Part shown: piece by piece, positions 33,754 through 42,141 of the stretch
Layout: each line of letters opens with the position of its first letter
Numbering within the stretch: position 1 is the stretch's first letter
From: JACCVG01 sp963790245
GTDB lineage: Bacteria; Actinomycetota; Thermoleophilia; Solirubrobacterales; Thermoleophilaceae
Length of the DNA stretch: 64,000 nt
Reading direction: 5' to 3'
Assembly (NCBI GenBank): GCA_963790245.1
Contig: CAWBNP010000002.1
Coordinates: 1,984,001 to 2,048,000, forward strand
Made by a program: the position numbers and the translations under genes
Notes under the pieces: model-generated
Told to the model about the DNA's origin: nothing
The model's database searches: none
What the model saw: only the letters and a program-made list of their open reading frames with translations

Positions 33754-34578
33754 GTGATCCAGCTGCTGACCGAGCCGTTCGCCCAGTCGATCGCTCAGCG
33801 CGCGTTGGGCGAGGTCGTGATCCTCGGCGGAATCTGCGGGCCGATCGGCGTCTGGATCCTGCTCTACCGGCAGAGCTACGCGGCGGAATCGATCGCTCAC
33901 GGCATGCTCCCGGGGCTTGCGCTGGCGGCGCTGGTCGGCGTCCCGCTCGTGGTCGGCGCGGGAGCGGGGGTGGCGGTGGCGGCGCTGCTGATCACGCTCG
34001 CGGCACGCGATCAGCGGATCGGGTCGGAGCTGGCCGTCGCGGTGGTGGTCACCGGGTTGCTCGGCCTCGGAGGCCTGCTCGCCCTGGCGCCCGCGACGCC
34101 CGCGCGTCTGGGGGATCTGCTGTTCGGCGATCTGCTCGCCCTGACCGCCGCCGACCTGGCGGCCGCGGGCGCTCTGGCGGCTATCGGACTGGTGGCGATC
34201 CTCGTCGTCCACCGACCGCTGCTGCTGGTGGGCTTCGATCGCGCGAGCGCGGCCGCACTCGGTGCGCGGCCCGCGAGAATCGACGTCGTCTTGATCGTCG
34301 TCTGCGCGCTGACGGTGGCGGCGGGAGCCCAGGCGCTTGGCAGCCTGCTGGTCGTGGCGCTGCTGATCGCCCCCGCGGCGTGTGCTCTGAAGCTGAGTGC
34401 GCGGCTTGCCCCGGCGCTCCTCCTGGCGGCTGTCGTGGCCGTGCTCAGCGGCGTCGGCGGCCTTTACCTGAGCCACTACGCGAGCATCGCCGCCGGAGCG
34501 GCGGTCGCGCTCGTGGCGCTGGCGGCGTTCTCGCTCTCGCTGTTCGTGCAGGAGCCGCCGCGGGTCGCCGGCAGCTAG
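33754..34578 (+). CDS. Metal ABC transporter permease (ABC-3 type, second)
   Basis: A 274-residue permease, also of the ABC-3 family: ALGEVVILGGICGPIGVWILLYRQSYAAESIAHGMLPGLAL (visible as RQSYAAESIAHGMLPGLAL, the family motif with the conserved His), LLFGDLLALTAADLA, FDRASAAALGARPARID and GSLLVVALLIAPAACAL. GTG start at 33754 lies 9 bp after the ATPase stop. It is clearly paralogous to the permease at 32183 but the two differ. No periplasmic solute-binding protein (ZnuA/MntA) follows: the next gene is on the opposite strand, overlapping by 4 bp. The binding protein must be elsewhere. Confidence 0.88.
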   Translation: MIQLLTEPFAQSIAQRALGEVVILGGICGPIGVWILLYRQSYAAESIAHGMLPGLALAALVGVPLVVGAGAGVAVAALLITLAARDQRIGSELAVAVVVTGLLGLGGLLALAPATPARLGDLLFGDLLALTAADLAAAGALAAIGLVAILVVHRPLLLVGFDRASAAALGARPARIDVVLIVVCALTVAAGAQALGSLLVVALLIAPAACALKLSARLAPALLLAAVVAVLSGVGGLYLSHYASIAAGAAVALVALAAFSLSLFVQEPPRVAGS

Positions 34579-35438
34579 CCGGGTTCCTGACTGCGCGCGG
34601 CCCGGAAACGGCGCAGCGCCCGCTCCATCGCCTCCACGGCTGAGACGACTGCGGCGCGCTGCTGCTCGTCGGGCTCACCCGCCAGCGCTGCCGTCGCGGC
34701 GGCCTCGACCGCGGCTCGATCCTCGAGCAGCTCGTCGATGATCTTCGGGTGGTCCGCGGCGAGCTCGGCGATCATGCATTCAAGCGCCGTCCGCGCCTGG
34801 AGGGCGGCTTCCCGCCCGTGGCCGATCTCGACATCGGCGCGGGCGCGCAGCACCAGTTCTTCGCACGCGAGCCGAGGCTCGCGGCCGTTGAGAGCGGCAG
34901 CGAGCCTTTCTTGGGGCGAGAGGCGGGCGATACGACCGCGGCCCTTGCCCGAGGTGGTCGGCACGTTCAGCGTCTTTGTGAAACGGCCCAACGAGGCCTG
35001 CTCGCCCGAGCCGTAGCCCAGGCGGGCGACGAGTGCACCGGCCGGAGCGATCTCGCGGGCGTACGGATCCGCAATCGCGGCACGGTGGGCACGCACGACG
35101 CGGTTGAGGTCGCGCGCCGCGACCGCCAGCAGCGCAAGCCCGGCGTCGAGATCACCGCGGACGCCGGAGAGCCACGCGGCCGCCGCGACCTCGTTTTCGA
35201 ACGGCTCGGTGCCGACGATCGTCGCCCGCACCGTCGGCACGGGCTCGACCTCGATCGTCTTCACGCGCACGGATCGCCGTCGCTTGCGTCGGTTACGCCG
35301 CGGCGCCCCGAGCGTTTCCAGAACGACCACCAGCTGGGGCTCGCCCTCCGCGGTGCGGACCAGGTAGCGACCATCCTCGGGACCGAGCAGGAACCCGAAC
35401 TCGAACTGGGCGTAGCCGAACAGCCGATCAGACGTCAT
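34575..35438 (-). CDS. Hypothetical helical protein, downstream partner of a peptidoglycan hydrolase
   Basis: A 287-residue protein without a domain I recognise. The N-terminal 100 residues look like a beta-rich domain (FGYAQFEFGFLLGPEDGRYLVR, ETLGAPRRNRRKRRRSVRVKTIEVEPVP in part) with a central basic cluster RRNRRKRRR. The rest is helical, Ala/Leu/Arg-rich, with ARDLNRVVRAHRAAIADPYA and ERLAAALNGREPRLACEE, ending in a coiled helix (EAMERALRRFRAARSQEPG). No signal or membrane segment is seen, so it should be cytosolic; the basic cluster may bind nucleic acid or membrane. ATG at 35438 is 21 bp downstream of the hydrolase gene stop, so the two are one transcript. Confidence 0.7.
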   Translation of the reverse strand: MTSDRLFGYAQFEFGFLLGPEDGRYLVRTAEGEPQLVVVLETLGAPRRNRRKRRRSVRVKTIEVEPVPTVRATIVGTEPFENEVAAAAWLSGVRGDLDAGLALLAVAARDLNRVVRAHRAAIADPYAREIAPAGALVARLGYGSGEQASLGRFTKTLNVPTTSGKGRGRIARLSPQERLAAALNGREPRLACEELVLRARADVEIGHGREAALQARTALECMIAELAADHPKIIDELLEDRAAVEAAATAALAGEPDEQQRAAVVSAVEAMERALRRFRAARSQEPG

Positions 35439-35459
35439 CGGCCGTGCGCTTCGCGCGAG

Positions 35460-37871
35460 CTACTCGCCGCGGTGCGCTTTGCTGGCGCGCCGGTCGGCGT
35501 CCAGCACGTACTTCTTCGGACCCTGCTTGAGCTCGGGCTGATCGATCTCGGCGAGCCTGTCGACGAGGCTGTCCCACTGGCCGGGCTTGAGGACGGCGAG
35601 CGCCTGGCCGCCAAGCTTCCGGTTGGTGCCGAACTGCGGGGTGAAGCCGACATGTATGTGGTCGTCATGGTCGCCCATCGCGAAGCTGTTCCCGCCGTAG
35701 TCGAGCAACGAGATGATCTCGTCGGGCTCCATCGTTCCCTGGAGTTGGAGCAGCCGCCGGACGGTCTGGTCGGTGACCGAGCCCTTGTCCTGGTTGCCGA
35801 GGATCGGCACCCCGTTTATGCGCGCGATGTCGACGGCGTTGCCGCTCACGTGATTGGACACGTTCCCGCTCTTGGTGTAGATCGTGCCCCGGCCACAGCG
35901 CAGCGAGGTGGCGGTCGGCCGCAGGCCCGAGGCCGAGAGGTAGGCCAGCGTTGCGAGCACGCGCCGGTCGATCTGGCCGGTCGCGACGTCCTGGCGACCG
36001 CACCCGTACAGCTCGATGCGCTCATCGTTGAGGACGCGCTTCTCGAGCAGCTCCTTGGACATCAACAGCACCTGTCCGACAGAGCCGCCCTCCCGCAGCG
36101 CGTTGTCGCCGTTGGCGCGGTAGATCGCGGTCTCCTCGAGCAGCTTCCAGCCGTCGAGGATCGGTTTGGGATCGATCCGCGGTGCGCCGCGGCCGGCGGG
36201 ACGGATCCCGAAGTCGATGTGGCTCGCGGCATCACGCGTGTCGCCGTCGACCTTGGCGAGCAGCGTTCCGGCGGTCACCTTCGCGCCGAGCTCGAGCTTC
36301 TCGAGCTCGATGTCCTTGCCCTTGAGGCCGAAGCCCCTCTCGGCGAAGCGGGTGAACTGTTGGAAGCTCTCGGGGGAATCGGTACCGGCCTCGATCAGCT
36401 GCTCGATGCCGCCGGCCTCGCGGGCGTTCGGGCGCGCGGGATTGGCAAACAGCCGCTCTTTGGTGTCGGCCGGCGCATCGGCGTTGTCACCGCCGACGCC
36501 GTCATGAGCATCCGAGACGTCTTCTTTGCGCTGGCTGCCCTTCGACGCCGGGGCATCCGGCTTGGGTGCCCGCGCCGGAATCGCGTTGAGGACCTTCTCG
36601 TCGTCGGCGTCGGCCTGGTTGCTCGGGACCGGGTAGTACTTCGAGACCTCGCCGAGGCGGGAGTAGGTGTACTGGTTGCCGTAGGCGTCCTGGAGGATGA
36701 CGAACCGGCCCAGCTCACGCGACTTGCCGACCTCCTTGACCTCACCGTCGGCGGTCGCGATGACGGGCGCGCCTTCCTTCGCGAAGATCTCGATCTCGCG
36801 GCGGTCCGGATCGGAGCTCTGAACGTTGGATGCCGATTCACCAGCCTCGATCCGTTTGGAGAGCTCTGCCTCGGAGAGATCGTCGGCGTAGGAGGACTTC
36901 GCGTAGACGGGGAAGCGGCCCTCTGTCAGGCCTGTCAGCGAGCCGGTCACATCCGAGGGCACGCCGGCGATCAGCTTGGCGCGCATCATCACCGAGTCCA
37001 CATACCAGTCCGCGTGGTTATAGGCGAAGATCGCCTGCCGGACGTTCTCGGAGTAGCCGGCCGCGTCGAGGTAGTTGGCGGCGGCGAAGATCGCGTCGAC
37101 CGGGTTGTACGGGTCCTTCTTGCCGTCCTTGTTGGCGTCGAGCCCGTACGCCCGCCAGGTCGAGGGTAGGAACTGCATCCAGCCGACGGCGTTGGCGGAG
37201 GAAACCGAGAGGTTGCGGCCGTAATCGGTCTCGATCTCGTTGATCGCGGCGAGGATCTCCCAACGGATGCCGTACTGCGTGCCTGCGGCCTGGTAGATCG
37301 GCAGCAGGAAGATGGGCACGCGGAACTTCTCGATGATGAAGTTGGGTACCGCACGGGCGTTCTCGGGGGAGGGGAGCTCGTCGAAGGTCTGGCCCGGAGC
37401 GCCGGTGACGACGCGCGTCGGGTTGCCGGTCGAGGGGGTGCCGTCCTTCTCGCGGAAGACGGGGTCGATCTCGATCCGTTCCTCGCGGATCCGCTCGCGC
37501 TTTTCCTCGACGTCCTCGATCAGGTCGCTCGTAGCCTCAGCCGGTACTTCAGGCTCGGGCTTCTCCTTCTCCTTGTCGCTCTTGTCCTTGCTCCCGCCGA
37601 TCGCACCCTCGAGGCCCTTGCCCTTGCCAGGCTTGAGCGGCTTCGGATTGTTGGCGTCGGGCGTCTTGTTGGTCGGCTTGGAGCCCGGGGGGAGAAGATC
37701 TTCGAGCGGCGTTCCCTTCGTCACCTCACGCACGACCTCGACGATGTCGCCGTTGGCCAGCTCGACGGTGATCCGTTGCAGGTCGCGGGCGGGAGCGGGG
37801 AGGCTGATGGCGACGAAGGTCACGGCCGACATCGCGGCTACCAGCGCGCTATACAGGAACCTCTTGTTCAT
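35460..37871 (-). CDS. Three-domain secreted peptidoglycan hydrolase (lytic transglycosylase + M23-like + M15-like)
   Basis: An 803-residue exported cell-wall enzyme. Signal peptide about residues 1-28 (MNKRFLYSALVAAMSAVTFVAISL), a Lys/Pro/Glu-rich linker (about 60-130), then a transglycosylase domain with catalytic Glu in AAINEIETDYGRNLSV (around residue 211) and SSANAVGWMQFLPSTWRAYGLD. The middle has an M23/LytM-like fold: VIATADGEVKEVGKSRELGRFVILQDAYGNQYTYSRLG (in part, about 370) and, after a long insert, ASHIDFGIRP (about 553), but without the full zinc His set. The C-terminus has an M15-type (D,D/L,D-peptidase) site: SNHVSGNAVDIA (about 675) and DDHIHVGF (about 738), the SxHxxGxAxD...HxH zinc motif. 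ATG at 37871 is favoured over 37892. A single protein could cut both glycan and peptide bonds. Confidence 0.88.
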   Translation of the reverse strand: MNKRFLYSALVAAMSAVTFVAISLPAPARDLQRITVELANGDIVEVVREVTKGTPLEDLLPPGSKPTNKTPDANNPKPLKPGKGKGLEGAIGGSKDKSDKEKEKPEPEVPAEATSDLIEDVEEKRERIREERIEIDPVFREKDGTPSTGNPTRVVTGAPGQTFDELPSPENARAVPNFIIEKFRVPIFLLPIYQAAGTQYGIRWEILAAINEIETDYGRNLSVSSANAVGWMQFLPSTWRAYGLDANKDGKKDPYNPVDAIFAAANYLDAAGYSENVRQAIFAYNHADWYVDSVMMRAKLIAGVPSDVTGSLTGLTEGRFPVYAKSSYADDLSEAELSKRIEAGESASNVQSSDPDRREIEIFAKEGAPVIATADGEVKEVGKSRELGRFVILQDAYGNQYTYSRLGEVSKYYPVPSNQADADDEKVLNAIPARAPKPDAPASKGSQRKEDVSDAHDGVGGDNADAPADTKERLFANPARPNAREAGGIEQLIEAGTDSPESFQQFTRFAERGFGLKGKDIELEKLELGAKVTAGTLLAKVDGDTRDAASHIDFGIRPAGRGAPRIDPKPILDGWKLLEETAIYRANGDNALREGGSVGQVLLMSKELLEKRVLNDERIELYGCGRQDVATGQIDRRVLATLAYLSASGLRPTATSLRCGRGTIYTKSGNVSNHVSGNAVDIARINGVPILGNQDKGSVTDQTVRRLLQLQGTMEPDEIISLLDYGGNSFAMGDHDDHIHVGFTPQFGTNRKLGGQALAVLKPGQWDSLVDRLAEIDQPELKQGPKKYVLDADRRASKAHRGE

Positions 37872-38196
37872 AGGCTGACGGCTGTCTCCCACTGGGTGCT
37901 CAAGATTGCTCGGGACCGCGCGCGGAACCTATCAGATCGGATCGCGGAATCCGGCACCTGGCCTGGCAATCGGGACGATCGAGCGATCTCCCGTCCGCGG
38001 CGCCGTTACCGGGATCCGCGATGCGCCTCGGCCGATGCCTCCTCGATCGAGGCGCCTCGCGTGTATACAGCCGAAAAAGCGGACGGAGCGGGGCTCCACT
38101 GCGTCGTTTCGCCGGAATCTGGCCCGAGTCCGCCGGCCTCATCCTCTACTACAGCATGAGTGTTTGTCTCTCAGGCCGTCTTTGGGGGCGCTGCGC
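37872..38196. other. Divergent intergenic region upstream of the hydrolase and a coiled-coil gene
   Basis: About 325 bp with promoters implied in both directions. Several overlapping short plus-strand ORFs here have no ribosome-binding site or recognisable protein features and are treated as chance. The sequence is slightly less GC-rich around 38050-38160. No operator palindrome is obvious. Confidence 0.4.
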
Positions 38197-38202
38197 TAGG
38201 TT
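38197..38202 (+). promoter_or_regulatory. Leaderless-type -10 (38209 gene)
   Basis: TAGGTT is followed by 6 nt and the ATG at 38209. Confidence 0.5.
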
Positions 38203-38208
38203 TACGCC

Positions 38209-38631
38209 ATGAACGACGACGGACTGGTTGACCGCCTCTCAAGGCAGGGCGAGGAAGCCCTCGGGAGGATCGCGACGGAGCTGGTCGCAAACCCCGTGGT
38301 CAGCGCCGCCGTTGCCAAGGCACTCGACGCGCGCGAGCGGGCTGTGGCCGCCCAGGAGGCCGCAATGGGCGCGTTGGGGATTCCCTCCGCGGCCGACGTC
38401 GAGCGGCTCACTCGCCGCCTGCGGTCGGTATCCCAGCGGCTCGAGGGCATCGAGGATTCGCTTGACCGGGTCGAGGAACGGCTCGGCGCAAATTCCGGAG
38501 ACACCTCAGACGCAGTGGCGCAGCGGATCACTGAGATCGGCGCCGACATCGCCGCGCTGCGCGCCGAGATCGCGCCGGAGGCCGATCCCCCGCCCCGGGC
38601 GCAGGGCCGGCTGACGGTCTCCGACGCCTAG
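38209..38631 (+). CDS. Coiled-coil protein, phasin-like
   Basis: A 140-residue, mostly helical protein. Residues 1-60 are amphipathic (DRLSRQGEEALGRIATELVANPVVSAAVAKAL), then a coiled coil from about 62 to 118 (ADVERLTRRLRSVSQRLEGIEDSLDRVEERL) and an acidic-proline end. This layout resembles phasins or PHA-granule regulators and other small cytosolic coiled-coil proteins. A similar protein is encoded at 39339, with the nucleoside phosphorylase gene between them on the opposite strand. Stop overlaps the phosphorylase stop by 4 bp. Function unproven. Confidence 0.7.
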   Translation: MNDDGLVDRLSRQGEEALGRIATELVANPVVSAAVAKALDARERAVAAQEAAMGALGIPSAADVERLTRRLRSVSQRLEGIEDSLDRVEERLGANSGDTSDAVAQRITEIGADIAALRAEIAPEADPPPRAQGRLTVSDA

Positions 38632-39293
38632 ACCGCGAGCGCCTCGAGAGCGGTTCGCGCCTGGGCGATCGCGATCTCGTCGGTCTCCTCGGCGCTTAGC
38701 CGCGGTCGATCGCAGTCGATCGGGAACCGCCCCGCAATCCTGAGCAGGCTCGCCGCCGCGCCCGGGCTCGCAGCCCGTAGCACCGCCTCGGACTCCAGGT
38801 CGACCGCTTCCGCGCCCGCGGCGCGCCAGCCGTCGATCAGATCGGTGCGCCTCTCGTAGAAGCGGTCGGTCGAGACGACCGTCGCACGCCTCCCGATGCC
38901 GGCACGGAGGAGGTTCTCGATGAGCGTCACGTCTGCCTCGGACCCCGCACAGGTCTGATCGAGGGCTTTGACAACCGCAACGTCGTCCCCCGCGGCAAGG
39001 CCGTCGACCAGCGCGTGGCAACGGCCGACGCGCACGAACCGGGAGGCTCCCAGCTCGACCAACTCGCCAACGACGATCGCGGTGCTGGCGCCGCCAATGC
39101 CAGTCGATTGGATGGTCAGCGGGGCTCCGTCGGCCGCGGTTCCGGTGTATCCCCACAGGCCAAAGTGGTGGTTGAACATCAGCGGTCCTTCGAGCACCGC
39201 CTGCGCAATCGCCAGCGCGCGGTGTGGATCGTCGGGGAGCAGCACCCGCTCCGCCAGCGTGGCGGCGGGCTTCAGGTAAGCCGGGGCGCGCAC
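38628..39293 (-). CDS. Purine-nucleoside/uridine phosphorylase family protein
   Basis: A 221-residue member of the PNP/UDP phosphorylase (nucleoside phosphorylase-1) family, which splits nucleosides with phosphate. Motifs: NHHFGLWGYTGTAADGAPLTIQSTGIGGASTAIVV (shown in part as QSTGIGGASTAIVV, the phosphate-binding Gly-rich loop), RFVRVGRCHALV and AEAVDLESEAVLRAA with the acidic base-contacting residues (Glu-x-Glu-x). It is slightly short, and has Cys-His in VGRCHAL where many members have VGTCG, so substrate may differ. GTG at 39293 stands 7 nt after TATCGT, suggesting a leaderless mRNA. Confidence 0.8.
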   Translation of the reverse strand: MRAPAYLKPAATLAERVLLPDDPHRALAIAQAVLEGPLMFNHHFGLWGYTGTAADGAPLTIQSTGIGGASTAIVVGELVELGASRFVRVGRCHALVDGLAAGDDVAVVKALDQTCAGSEADVTLIENLLRAGIGRRATVVSTDRFYERRTDLIDGWRAAGAEAVDLESEAVLRAASPGAAASLLRIAGRFPIDCDRPRLSAEETDEIAIAQARTALEALAV

Positions 39294-39300
39294 CGCGGGG

Positions 39301-39306
39301 ACGATA
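39301..39306 (-). promoter_or_regulatory. Leaderless-type -10 (phosphorylase gene)
   Basis: On the minus strand TATCGT is followed by 7 nt and the GTG at 39293. Confidence 0.45.
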
Positions 39307-39338
39307 GATGGCCGCGCGCGTGTGGAACACTGCGAGCG

Positions 39339-39683
39339 ATGGCCAAGCGAAAGACGACCGCACGCGAGATACCCGACGCCATGCGCGACGCGGTCGAGCG
39401 GACGATCCAGGCGACGGTCGGATCGGCCCACCTGACCCGCGAGCGCGCCCAGGAGGCCGTCGACGACGTCGTCCGTGGCGCCGAGGCGAGCGCCGGGGCG
39501 GTGCGGGAGCGTGTTCGCGAAGCCGAGCGGGGCGCCGAGTCCGTCCGCGAACGGGTCCTCGAGGCGATCGGCGATGCTCGGCCGGCGACTCAGGAGGACC
39601 TTCGCGAGTTGCGCGACGAGCTGCGGGCGATCGGCGATCGCCTCAAAGCGATCGAGCGCGGCGTCTCCGGCCAGAGCGGCTAA
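39339..39683 (+). CDS. Small coiled-coil protein (phasin-like)
   Basis: A 114-residue, highly charged helical protein: AMRDAVERTIQATVGSAHLTRERAQEAVDDVV, a heptad region with repeated RER motifs (VRERVREAERGAESVRERV), then QEDLRELRDELRAIGDRLKAIE. Similar in size and composition to the protein at 38209 and to phasins, and probably related to it. ATG at 39339 has no strong ribosome-binding site. Followed by the SDR gene after 6 bp, so it heads the series of lipid-related genes 39339-42141. Confidence 0.7.
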   Translation: MAKRKTTAREIPDAMRDAVERTIQATVGSAHLTRERAQEAVDDVVRGAEASAGAVRERVREAERGAESVRERVLEAIGDARPATQEDLRELRDELRAIGDRLKAIERGVSGQSG

Positions 39684-39689
39684 GACAGC

Positions 39690-40679
39690 GTGGCCGGTCG
39701 CCGGGTACTGATCACGGGCGTCTCGACGCACCTCGGCGCCCAGGTGGCGCTGCGGCTCGAGGCCGATCCCGACGTCGAGCATCTGATCGGCGTCGACCAG
39801 GTTCCGCCCACGGCGCCGCTCCGCGGATGGAGTTCGTCCAGGCCGACATCCGCGAGCCCGACGTGATGTCGATCCTGCCCGACAGATCGGGTCGACATGG
39901 TGGTGCACAACAACATCCTTCGCCGACCGCGCGAGGGGATGAGCCCGCAGGCCGCGCACGACATCAACGTGATCGGCACCCTGCAGCTGCTCACGGCCTG
40001 TGAGCTCACCGACTCGATCGAGGCGATCGTGGTGCGCGGGCTCGGCCGGCATCTACGGCTCCGAGCCCTCGGCGCCTCAGTTCTTCACGCGAGGACATGG
40101 CTCGCCTCTATGCGAACCGGACGCGGTTCCAGCGCGACGTGTCCGAGATCGAGAACTACTTCGAGAACTACGCTCGCCGCCGCCCCGACGTGATCTGCAC
40201 GATGCTCCGCTATCAGCCGGCGATCGGGACGGTGCTCAACACGCAGGTCACGCGGTACCTCGTCGATGCCCGTCCTGCCGACCTTCCTCGGCTTCGACCC
40301 GCGGCTCCAGTTCACCCACGAGCATCGACGGGCTCGAGGCGCTCGTGGCTGCGATCAAGAACCCGGTCCGTGGCGCGGTCAACGTCGCCAGCTCCGGAAC
40401 GATCGGCCTGACGCGGATGGTGCGCCTCGCGCACAAGCCGAGCGTCCCGCTGCCGTCGCGGCTCTTTGCCGGGGTCGTCGACGCGGGCCGGCGGGTCGGG
40501 CTCGGATCGCTGTCGGAGGATTTCCGCGGCTGCTGCGCTACGGCCGCGCGGTCGACCTGCGGCGCCTGACCGAGGAGGTCGGTTATCGAGCCCCGCTATA
40601 CGACGACAACGGCCCTGGACGAGTACCTCGCGATGGTCCGCGGCGAGCTCGCACCGATGCGGACGAGACGGCGGCATGA
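39690..40679 (+). CDS. NAD-dependent epimerase/dehydratase (SDR), frameshifted
   Basis: An extended SDR of about 325 residues. The start VAGRRVLITGVSTHLGAQVALRLEADPDV (in part) is a Rossmann motif; further legible pieces are MEFVQADIREPDVMSILP, DMVVHNNILRRPREG, GTLQLLTACELTDSIEAIVVRGSAGIYGSEPSAPQFF (in part), and RPDVICTMLRYQPAIGTVLNTQV. At least six single-base shifts (near 39825, 39890, 40045, 40095, 40265, 40325, 40525 and 40610) break it. The end is a TGA overlapping the ATG of the acyltransferase gene. Many relatives act on nucleotide sugars or sterol/lipid ketones; the lipid context here favours the latter, as inference. Confidence 0.8.
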
Positions 40680-41640
40680 GCCAGGGACGACAGACGCGAG
40701 CCCAGGACCTTCCGCTGACGGCGGCGATCGCGTTCATGCGCAGCTTCCGGGGTGCGCTCGAGTCCGGCGTCGAGTTGCCGGTCGCCCTGAGCGCCGCGGC
40801 AGCTGGGCTCCCGCGCGCCTCGCGAGCGCGAGTCGAGCGCGTCGTCGAGCGGCTCGGCGGCGACTACGAAGAGGACGAATGGGGTTTCGACGAGGAGTTC
40901 ACCGAGGCCGCGTTCCCCTTCTTCGAGTTCATGTACGACCGCTGGTGGCGGATCCCGCGTCGAACGGAGTCAACAACGTGCCCGGACACGGGCGCGCGCT
41001 GCTCGTCGCCAACCACGCCGGGGTCGTTCCCTGGGACGCGACGATGATCGGGGTCGCGATGCTGCGCAACCACCCGTTGCCCCGCTATCGCCGCTTCCTC
41101 GTCCTCAACTGGGCGTTCGAGCTGCCCTACGCCTCGGTGCTGCTGCGCAAGGTCGGCGGCGTCCCGGCCTCGCAGCACAACGCCCGCCAGCTGCTCGAGG
41201 AGGACCAGCTCGTCGCTGTCTTCCCCGAGGGGGTCAAGGGCGCGGGCAAGGACTACTCCCAGCGCTACCGGCTGCAGCGGTTCGGTCGCGGCGGGTACGT
41301 CGAGCTCGCGATCGCGACCGGCGCGCCGCTCGTTCCGGTGGCGGTGGTCGGAAGCGAGGAGATCTACCCGAAGCTCGGCGAGAACCGCCTGCTCGCGCGC
41401 CTCAGCGGCGCGCCCTACTTCCCGCTGACCCCGCTGTTCCCGTGGCTCGGCCCGCTCGGCGCGATCCCGCTGCCATCGAAGTGGCGGATCGAGTTCTGCG
41501 AGGCGATCCCGACGGCGCACTACGGCCCCGACCGCGCGAACGACCAGCGACTGGTGCTCGAGCTCTCCGAACGCGTCCAGGAGACGATCCAGCAGAAGCT
41601 CTACGAGAACCTCGTCGAGCGCGGGTCCGCGTTCGTCTAG
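40676..41640 (+). CDS. Lysophospholipid acyltransferase-like (PlsC superfamily), one frameshift
   Basis: About 320 residues. After a helical N-terminus (AIAFMRSFRGALESGVELPVAL) and a conserved EEDEWGFDEEFTEAAFPFFEFMYDRWWR region (in part), comes the acyltransferase domain with the NHAGVVPWDATMIGVA active site (His and Asp), RFLVLNWAFELPYASVLL, the FPEGVKGAGKDYSQRY phosphate-binding motif, and APLVPVAVVGSEEIYP. One frameshift near 40965-40975 separates the N-terminal 95 residues. The NHxGxxPxD form is typical of actinobacterial long-chain acyltransferases of this family. It probably acylates a glycerolipid or another alcohol acceptor. Confidence 0.87.
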
Positions 41641-41705
41641 CCGACCAACCCTCAGGCCAAATCGAGACCTCGCGTGGCACGACCCCGGTGGGGTCTGGGG
41701 CAGGT

Positions 41706-41711
41706 TAGGGT
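41706..41711 (+). promoter_or_regulatory. Leaderless-type -10 (41719 gene)
   Basis: TAGGGT is followed by 7 nt and the GTG at 41719. Confidence 0.5.
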
Positions 41712-41718
41712 TCGACAC

Positions 41719-42141
41719 GTGAGCTTCAAATCGCCGCAGGAGTTCCGGGAGGTGATGGATCAGGTGTTCTCGATCATGAGCACCGATCCCGAGATGGGCC
41801 CTCGGCTGCGCGAGGCCGATACGCCTCAGCGGTTCGAGTTCCCCGACCTCGACATGGTCGCGATGATCGGGCCGTCCGAGGGGAAGGGCGGGGAGCACTT
41901 GCGCTGGTCGTGGGAGGAGAACGACGACTTCGACGTCGAGGTCGAGATGAAGATGAATTCCGACGTCGCCAACCGCTACTTCCAGGGCCGCGAGAACGTC
42001 GCGATGGCGATCGCACGACGGCGGATCAAGACCTCGGGCAACGTCAAGAAGGCGCTCACCATCCTCCCGATCACCAAGCCCGTCTTCGCCCGCTATCGCG
42101 AACTGTGCGAAGCGAAGTACCCGCACCTCATCGAAGACTAA
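41719..42141 (+). CDS. SCP2-like lipid-carrier domain protein
   Basis: A 140-residue protein: FREVMDQVFSIMSTDPEMG, RFEFPDLDMVAMIGPSEGKGGEHLRWSW (in part), VEVEMKMNSDVANRYFQGREN, and IKTSGNVKKALTILPITKPVFARY. The layout (strand-rich half, then the helix MAIARRRIKTSGNVKKALTILP that is typical of SCP2 C-termini) suggests a sterol-carrier-like fold; similarity is weaker than for the gene at 12245. Start GTG at 41719, not upstream, since a -10 precedes it directly. Converges with the acyl-CoA reductase gene; their stops overlap by 3 bp (CTAA). Confidence 0.65.
   Translation: MSFKSPQEFREVMDQVFSIMSTDPEMGPRLREADTPQRFEFPDLDMVAMIGPSEGKGGEHLRWSWEENDDFDVEVEMKMNSDVANRYFQGRENVAMAIARRRIKTSGNVKKALTILPITKPVFARYRELCEAKYPHLIED

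Noticed and set aside
34749..37169. 806-codon plus-strand ORF opposite the peptidoglycan hydrolase and its neighbour
   Set aside because: It mirrors two clearly real minus-strand genes, has low-complexity Arg/Gly/Val composition and no domain. Long antisense ORFs are expected at this GC content.
37893..38208. Several overlapping short ORFs upstream of the coiled-coil gene
   Set aside because: They overlap each other in different frames, lack ribosome-binding sites and show no protein-like composition.
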